64,000 bases of DNA from Turritopsis dohrnii (taxonomy: Eukaryota; Cnidaria; Hydrozoa; Anthoathecata; Oceaniidae): positions 868,001 to 932,000 of the forward strand of contig BQMF02000014.1 of NCBI GenBank assembly GCA_027922465.2, read 5' to 3'. The translations under genes were made by a program, and so were the position numbers. The notes beneath the pieces are model-generated. The model was not told the DNA's origin. It made no database searches and worked only from the letters and a program-made list of their open reading frames with translations. Positions 58,143-64,000 of this stretch are shown here, piece after piece. The stretch's first letter is position 1. Each line of letters begins with the position of its first letter.

Positions 58143-61100
58143 CCTTATTGCACCTAGCAGACCACCATACATGGCTCCAGCAACGGCTGGGGTCCATGCA
58201 TCCTGACCAGCAATATACAAGTGACTTATTTCAGTGTCTGGTCTCATTACCCATCGAGATGATTCCCGACTTGAAAACTGCAAGTTGCATCGTGTGCCAT
58301 ATGAACCACCTTTGTACGATAAAAGAAAATTGGAATCAGAAACAGGCGTGCCACACTCGTACCACAGCACCTTCCCTTTAACTTGTGGTACCTACAAAAT
58401 AACAGAAATTGCTAATAAGCATGCTAAGAAATAAGGCACTGAAACCATTAGTCATACAACAGCAACTCCTTTTTACGAGAAGTACCTATGGATTAGATTG
58501 TTTTTATTAAGGTTCAAAGAAAAACATTTTGTTTTTGTTTTAATGAATTAAGAAACAGTTTTAGTGTAAAGAACTGTGACCAATCCATTAGGTGAAGATA
58601 AAATGACTTTAACTTATCTTGCTTAAATACACCTTTTTTTATAAGCATCAGGTAAATTCGGCTCAGCCTCAGTTATGCTTAAAGATTTTGAGAACCGAGC
58701 CTTAATCCATGCTTATAAACATGCTTACTCTATCCACACCTAATAACCATAAATATTGAGTTTCAGTCTTATTTTATGCTTGTTATTACTTCTCAAGCAA
58801 ACCACCATTGCAATGTCTTCAATCGTAAACTGTTTATATCACAGCAAAACCTTCCTTTGCTATGAAGAGGTTACATATCCCATTTTTTTGACCATTGTTT
58901 ATGCTTAAGCAATTTTTTCAGGGTCAAAGGTATGCTCAGTATATGCTTAAATTTTTGGCAATTATCAACCTAATTATGCTTATATCCGTTATGCTTATAA
59001 AAAAAGTATATTTAAACAAAGCAAGGCCAGCAAATACCTTTTCGTAAAGAATTTCCAGAAGTTTCTGAGAGAATTTCTCCTTGTACTCATCATACTCATC
59101 ACCTCGTTTGTGCGTTCGTAAATCCTCCCACTTTTCAAACCACTCATACTTAGCGTCGGATATCAAAATGCAATTGGATATGCCTGGAAATCGCTCATTC
59201 CATGTAGGATCCTAAACATGATACTTTAATGATTACAATAAAACATTGAAGATTAGTTGTGAAAAATTCGGACAAAAAGGTATTTTTTGAATAACAGTAC
59301 TTATCTAAAGGTTGAAATACAGTGTGTCCACGAGAAAGTGGGCACCTTGTTTAAAACACAAATAACTTTTCGAGTTTTTAACAATACAATGCGGTTTTTA
59401 TACGGTTGGAAAGAGGCTTTTTTGAGCTTTCCAAAAATATAAGTTGTTATTTATAAAAATTTTTATTTTAAAAAATATTAAGTATTTTTTGTTTCGATAC
59501 GCTTGTTAATTTTGTAATGATCAATAAAACAGACTTTTAACGAGCAATTAACCTTTTGTTTCGTTGAAACAACCACTGTTGTTGGTGTTGTGCTAATTTT
59601 GTCACGAAATTTTTTGAAAAGACACAAACCTTTTTTCATTGTGTAAACTTACCTTAAATTTTTTATTATGATTTAATAATTTCATATTCCCAAGCATTTC
59701 CAAAACCTTTATAAGCGAGAAAACAAACTTTCATGAAATTCATTCAATTATGCAGTTAACAGTCCAGCAGTGACCTTTCGTGGTAAAAAAAGTTTCATGA
59801 GACGAAAAGTTATGTAGCTGTTATTCAAGCTTTTAGACAGCAGTTTCTGGGTAGAAATCCCCCATCAAAAATCACGATTCAAAGTTTTTAAAAGTTTGTA
59901 AAAGAGTTTTAGAAATGAAACTTTCAATTTCAAGCTTGTAAAAACGTAAAGTTTTCCTTGTGTAAACGCAGCTTTATTACAATATTTTAGCTTTTTATGA
60001 TTTCCCATGCTACTCGAGTCGTTAACATCCATTCAAACAAGCGTTAATTGATCGTTATTGATTTAATGTCATGGTTTCATGGTAAAATCGATTATATTTC
60101 CCGAAAAATTGGTTTTTCTGTGAAAAGGGTCATATATTTAGAAAGAGCAAAACATTTTCTTTCTGTTAATATAAAAATTGAAAAAAACAAGGACGAAAAA
60201 CAAAAGATATGCTTATTAAAAGTTAGGTGCCCACTTTCTGGTGGACACACTGTACATTATCATTTTAATGGATCAATTTAAATTGCTTTAAATTGTTCTA
60301 TTTATGACGGTTTTGCCCACGGGGACTATATCTCTATTTAATTCGCTATATCACGTTTTCTTTTATTTCAAACAATTTAAACTGATCCATTAAATGTATT
60401 TTTTGTGATAAAATGTAGATTTTTGAATACTTCAGCTTTAAGGTAACATGTAGTTTATTTCCTCCTTCTCTGATATACATGTAGATACTCTACAATTATT
60501 TTGCACCTTATGCATGCCAAATACCTTTTTAGGGATCATTTACATATGTCATAATGTTATGGCTAACACACTGATTACATAAAGCTAAATCTTTTCTGTA
60601 TATCACATGATGTATGTAGTACATGTCAATCATTTAACTTTAATCTTTAAACTGTGATTTCTAGTTAGTGTCATTTTGTTTGTTTTTTTGTTTTCTTCAG
60701 GGGGAGAGTAAAAAAATGTTACTCTCAGATTTAACATAACTACATTTTCATACCTTTGTACAGGGGAAGCCAAGATAACATGTAGGTGGCTTGTGATCAG
60801 TTGGGTTTTCAAAGTACTTGTCGAAGCATTCATCAGTATCGTATCCATTAAAGTACCAAGTGTTTGTTTTCGGGATACCAATTTCATCAGCATCACCTAC
60901 AACAAGCAAAGATTTGTAAAAAGATAGACAAAAACGAAAGTCCAATCCAAACAGGTCAATCTTTAAAAGGTATGTGTGAAAACACATGATTCAAGAGTAG
61001 CTTTTTATTTCGAACTTTTAAACTACAAGAAAACCACTATGTTAACCAAGAATGTCTTTTTTTAAGAGATGCGCTTTGCCATTAAAAGCTTAAATCCCTG

Positions 61101-63029
61101 TTGCAATTTCTGTTCTGGAAAAGCATTAAATCCGAAATAAAGCAATTACAACTTATAAGGACATTGGCATATTCTGACGCAATGTTTTTACAAAATGTTT
61201 GTAAGTTATGTTTCAGTTGATGAAATAAAGGTACTTTTATTTGGCACAGATAGCATTTAGATATAATCCAAATGATTCTGGGTAATCCCTTTCATGAATT
61301 AACTCATTTTACATCCACTGGAAACAACAGCTGTATGTTACCTTTGATAGCAACAAATAGGTAGTTATGACCATACGACGGGATACTTTTATTAGTTGCC
61401 TTGAATTCTTTTACCAGTGGTAGATCTTCTGGGAGTAGTTTGTTATACATGTTGTGAATTCCTGTTGCGTTGATTATAATCGGTGCATAAAATTCAGACA
61501 TTTCCGGTTTTTCTTTCAGAGCTTTTGCACTGTCCCAAGAAGTGGCTTTGCAAACACGGACACCAACAGCTTTATTGTCTTTAATGATAATACTGTCAAC
61601 GTAAGCATTGACAAAGCACTCACCACCATGTTCATATACGACCTGAAATAACAATATAAAAATTACCAATAAGTGCCTCCCACACTAATTATAGTAAAAA
61701 ATGCAGATAATTCATGGATATAAAACAATTGGATAGCCTGTAGTTCAAACAGTATCATCATACAATACAACATACCTTTGCAACAGAATTAGCAATAGAT
61801 TGTGTAGCACCATTAGTGTAGGCAGCACCATTAAGATAGTAACTAGCTGTCAGGCCATGAGCCACAACAGACGAGTCTCGAGGCTGGCATGCATAATCGC
61901 CAAGTGGATGGACCATTACACCTGTGAAGAAATTAAAAAAGTCTGTTAGATAATAGCATACCTTAAAGTGAGTGGTATAATCTGCAACAGATTAATAATT
62001 TGCGTTGCTATATTGTCGAGACTAACTGCAAGTCGATTATACGCAAACCTATTCTATTTTAGCGTTCATCATGGCTACTACTTCAATATCACAAAAGTTA
62101 GAAATGGGATACCAAAAAAGAAATGAGTTGAACAAAAATTGTTGTCACTTTTGGAGAACAAAATTACCTTTCAATCGTTTCCATGTGTTTCGCAAATTGA
62201 TAGATAGTTCTTTTGGAAGTTTTTTCTCAGCTAACACTTCTTCCTCAGAGAATCCATGCTCAAGAATAGCACTCAACACGTAAGCAGTTGTGAGTTTACC
62301 GTAATTGTAAAAACCATATGTGAGTGAGCCCAAAAAAGGTTCCATCCATCGAGGACACATACGGACAAGAAACATATTGATGATGGTGCTTTGTGCATTC
62401 CGACAAAACTGCAAAAATCGATTCAAGCGAATAGATACTTCCGGCTCGTTCGGATTGATGCGTTTGGTAATCTCTTTGACTAAACGGTCCTTTCCACATA
62501 AGAAGTTGTAGGTATCATTGTTTGGACAACCTTCATCTACATTGGGGTCATGAGGAAGTACCAAACAATCATAAGGATCGCCTAGATCATTCCATGTTGC
62601 ATTGCCGTCAGTAACATACTTCATTACTGCACCCGATCGAGCAGTTTCAAATGCCATATCTACAGCAGTGTAGTGGCAACCAGTATCAAATTCACAAGTA
62701 GTGTGACCTTGTCCATCGAAATTTTGTCGTGACCAAGAAAATGTATGGGTACATCCTCCAAGTTTGTCATGATTCTCAAATACAACAACTTTCTTGCCAT
62801 TTTTGCTCAGAATAGAAGCAGCTGCATTTCCACCCATGCCTGATCCAATGATGATAACATCAACATCTTTGGGAACTTTATGAGGAGCAAACCTGTTCTT
62901 GGCATAGATAGCTTCATTTTTAGGTACTGGTCTCACCTTCTTTACAATAGGTGGTGATGTTAAGATCCAAAGCACAAGAAAGATTGTGGAAGCAATAAAA
63001 ATGCTCCATATCAAAAGCTCAAGAAACAT
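58143..63029 (-). CDS. RETSAT: All-trans-retinol 13,14-reductase (retinol saturase)
   Basis: FAD-dependent oxidoreductase that saturates the 13-14 bond of retinol, normally at the ER membrane. Six minus-strand exons in phase: 63029-62168, 61921-61776, 61642-61342, 60896-60754, 59211-59038, 58391-58143, giving 625 codons (human enzyme 610). The start MFLELLIWSIFIASTIFLVL is an N-terminal membrane or signal anchor. VDVIIIGSGMGGNAAASIL is the Rossmann GxGxxG FAD site, with the acidic end of strand 2 in VVVFENHDKLGGCTHTF. CEFDTGCHY follows. Exon 2 encodes YYLNGAAYTNGATQSIA, exon 5 SDAKYEWFEKWEDLR, exon 6 LYIAGQDAWTPAVAGAMYGG, the conserved C-terminal FAD-domain stretch. About 20 further residues are expected, but a terminal exon was not found. 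Introns hold several MITEs. Confidence 0.93.
58623..59015. mobile_element. 393-bp TTAA-ended MITE in a RETSAT intron
   Basis: TTAAATACACCTTTTTTTAT at the left and its counterpart ATAAAAAAAGTATATTTAA at the right are inverted ends that start and finish with TTAA. ATAAGCAT/ATGCTTAT units recur throughout. A TTAA target, as for piggyBac or Kolobok, is likely. The right end lies 23 bp from RETSAT exon 5. Confidence 0.75.
59320..60252. mobile_element. 933-bp mariner-like non-autonomous element in a RETSAT intron
   Basis: CAGTGTGTCCACGAGAAAGT at 59320 and ACTTTCTGGTGGACACACTG ending 60252 are inverted repeats of about 28 bp with one mismatch in this stretch, each bordered by TA. No transposase domain is recognisable in the AT-rich interior; a basic 77-codon frame at 60048-60281 runs over the right end and is not a gene. 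Confidence 0.9.
60263..60394. mobile_element. 132-bp MITE with TTTAATGGATCA ends
   Basis: TTTAATGGATCAATTTAAAT and the reverse complement of CAATTTAAACTGATCCATTA form the ends. The centre (GACGGTTTTGCCCACGGGGA, TCGCTATATCACGTTTTC) is shared with 51460-51558. It is 10 bp from the mariner-like element. Confidence 0.8.
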
Positions 63030-63275
63030 TTTTGATGGTGACCTTTAGCTACTAAAATGTAGAAATGAAATAAAATTAGATATTATTCAGTAATGTTTAT
63101 ATAACACGACTTCCTAAGAACTTGCACAATTATAGTATGTAACCTTTTATTAATTTTAAATATTTTCACTCAGCTGGCTATTCCGAAATCAAAACTGTAG
63201 TGGTGTGTAGTCCAAAGTTCCATCATAAAAAAGCGCTAACTTAATGCAACAATTAAACCATAATCATATCAATTA

Positions 63276-63458
63276 CCTTATTTCATGAAATATGTAAAGC
63301 AAGTAATTAACAGTCAAAAAATTAACGAGATCAGAAATTAACACGAATTGTCGTCAGGATGCAATACATTAGTACGTTAATTACAGACGGTACATTTATT
63401 AACGCGAAATTTTCAAATTCGCGTTAAGTACTTGCGTTACACATTTCATGTAATAAGG
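63276..63458. mobile_element. 183-bp MITE related to the 514-3416 transposon, upstream of RETSAT
   Basis: CCTTATTTCATGAAAT at 63276 and ATTTCATGTAATAAGG ending 63458 are inverted ends bordered by TA on both sides (63274-63275, 63459-63460). The right end read outward gives CCTTATTACATGAAAT, then AACGCGAATTTGAAAATTTC and GCGTTAATAAA. The 514-3416 element has CCTTATTCCAGGAAAT, then AACGCAAATTTGAAAATTTC and ACGTTAATAAA at the same positions, so the two share termini. It starts 247 bp upstream of the RETSAT ATG. Confidence 0.88.
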
Positions 63459-63460
63459 TA

Positions 63461-64000
63461 GTCATTTTAACATTTTTGGAAAATTTCACAAAGAAAACAG
63501 ATACAATAATAAAATGGACAGATGATAATATTTTCTACAAAAGTTCTGCCTACACATAATATCATTTGTGATTGATTGCTAGCTTTAATCAGTTATTTGA
63601 TATCGTGTTTTATTCAAAGATCAAAAAAATGTTTAAAGAACAAAAAGTAAAACCAATTTTCCATTCTCTTCTACATAATAAATTATCTTTATCAAAAAGC
63701 TTTCTGATCTGACTTCAATGTTTTTTTAATCCCTCTCAAATCAGTAGTGCATAAAAACTAATTAACCAATTAACAATTAAATTAATTTTTATTGCAACAG
63801 TCGCTTTCTGAAATAACTAAGTCTTTTAGACGTTTTCATTTAACAACTTTTGTATTTATGTATGTTGTGTTAATATCGACTAAAGATTTGTTTGTGGTTA
63901 CAATGTTAAGCGAATGCTGATGCTTGAGATTCACCATGACCTTCGGCGACAGAACGCTGGTCTGCTAAAATAGTCCCGTATTTTCAGGAAGAATTTGTCC
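63461..64000. other. Distal upstream flank, no recognised content
   Basis: This AT-rich 540 bp beyond the MITE shows no open frame, repeat pair or RNA gene that could be supported. Confidence 0.45.

Noticed and set aside
1..64000. CRISPR arrays, bacterial-type operons, rRNA or intact tRNA genes
   Set aside because: None seen; spliced genes and transposons show this is animal nuclear DNA, and the only tRNA-like sequence is the SINE head.

Overview
The window is animal nuclear DNA, AT-rich and intron-rich. Four spliced genes can be reconstructed from exon homology with consistent GT-AG junctions and phases. The transposon content (Tc1, pogo/Tigger-like, Kolobok-like, Helentron-like, CR1/jockey-type LINE, tRNA-SINE, many TA- or TTAA-flanked MITEs) and the gene set suggest an invertebrate. 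A cnidarian is plausible, but the sequence does not settle the species.

Layout. (1) 262-12312, + strand: the 3' thirteen coding exons of glycogen debranching enzyme (AGL); the 5' half lies outside the window. Its first visible intron holds a 2.9 kb TA-flanked DNA transposon (514-3416) with a broken DDE transposase and a divergent HIRAN-like ORF. (2) 12733-12858, - strand: an isolated THAP-type zinc-finger start. (3) 13947-34065, + strand: a large mosaic single-pass membrane protein (two Sushi/CCP, two HYR-like, several ephrin-receptor-like Cys-rich repeats, EGF modules, one transmembrane helix, short tail). All its internal junctions are phase 1. One EGF exon (30702-30813) is frameshifted, and a TTAA-flanked element in one intron carries a P2X7-ballast-like Cys-rich fragment. 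(4) 36507-49835, + strand: a complete 18-exon CHFR-type E3 ubiquitin ligase (FHA, RING, Cys-rich region, PBZ zinc finger). One intron holds a Tc1 element nested in a long palindrome, and one exon start lies in a 45-bp tandem duplication that copies the splice acceptor. (5) 49836-57490: a transposon graveyard with Helentron-like Rep and OTU fragments and a decayed LINE on the - strand. (6) 58143-63029, - strand: six exons of an all-trans-retinol 13,14-reductase (RETSAT); the last short coding exon was not found. A MITE sharing the termini of the 514-3416 transposon lies just upstream of its start codon.

The four host genes have no obvious functional link: glycogen breakdown, an orphan adhesion/receptor-like protein, a mitotic-checkpoint ubiquitin ligase and retinoid metabolism. 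The unusual content is in the mobile DNA: transposons with host-like domains (HIRAN, P2X7 ballast, OTU), nested palindromes, and several MITE families that can be paired within this one window. Exon coordinates come from reading-frame continuity, splice consensus and remembered family sequence; no alignment or transcript data were available.
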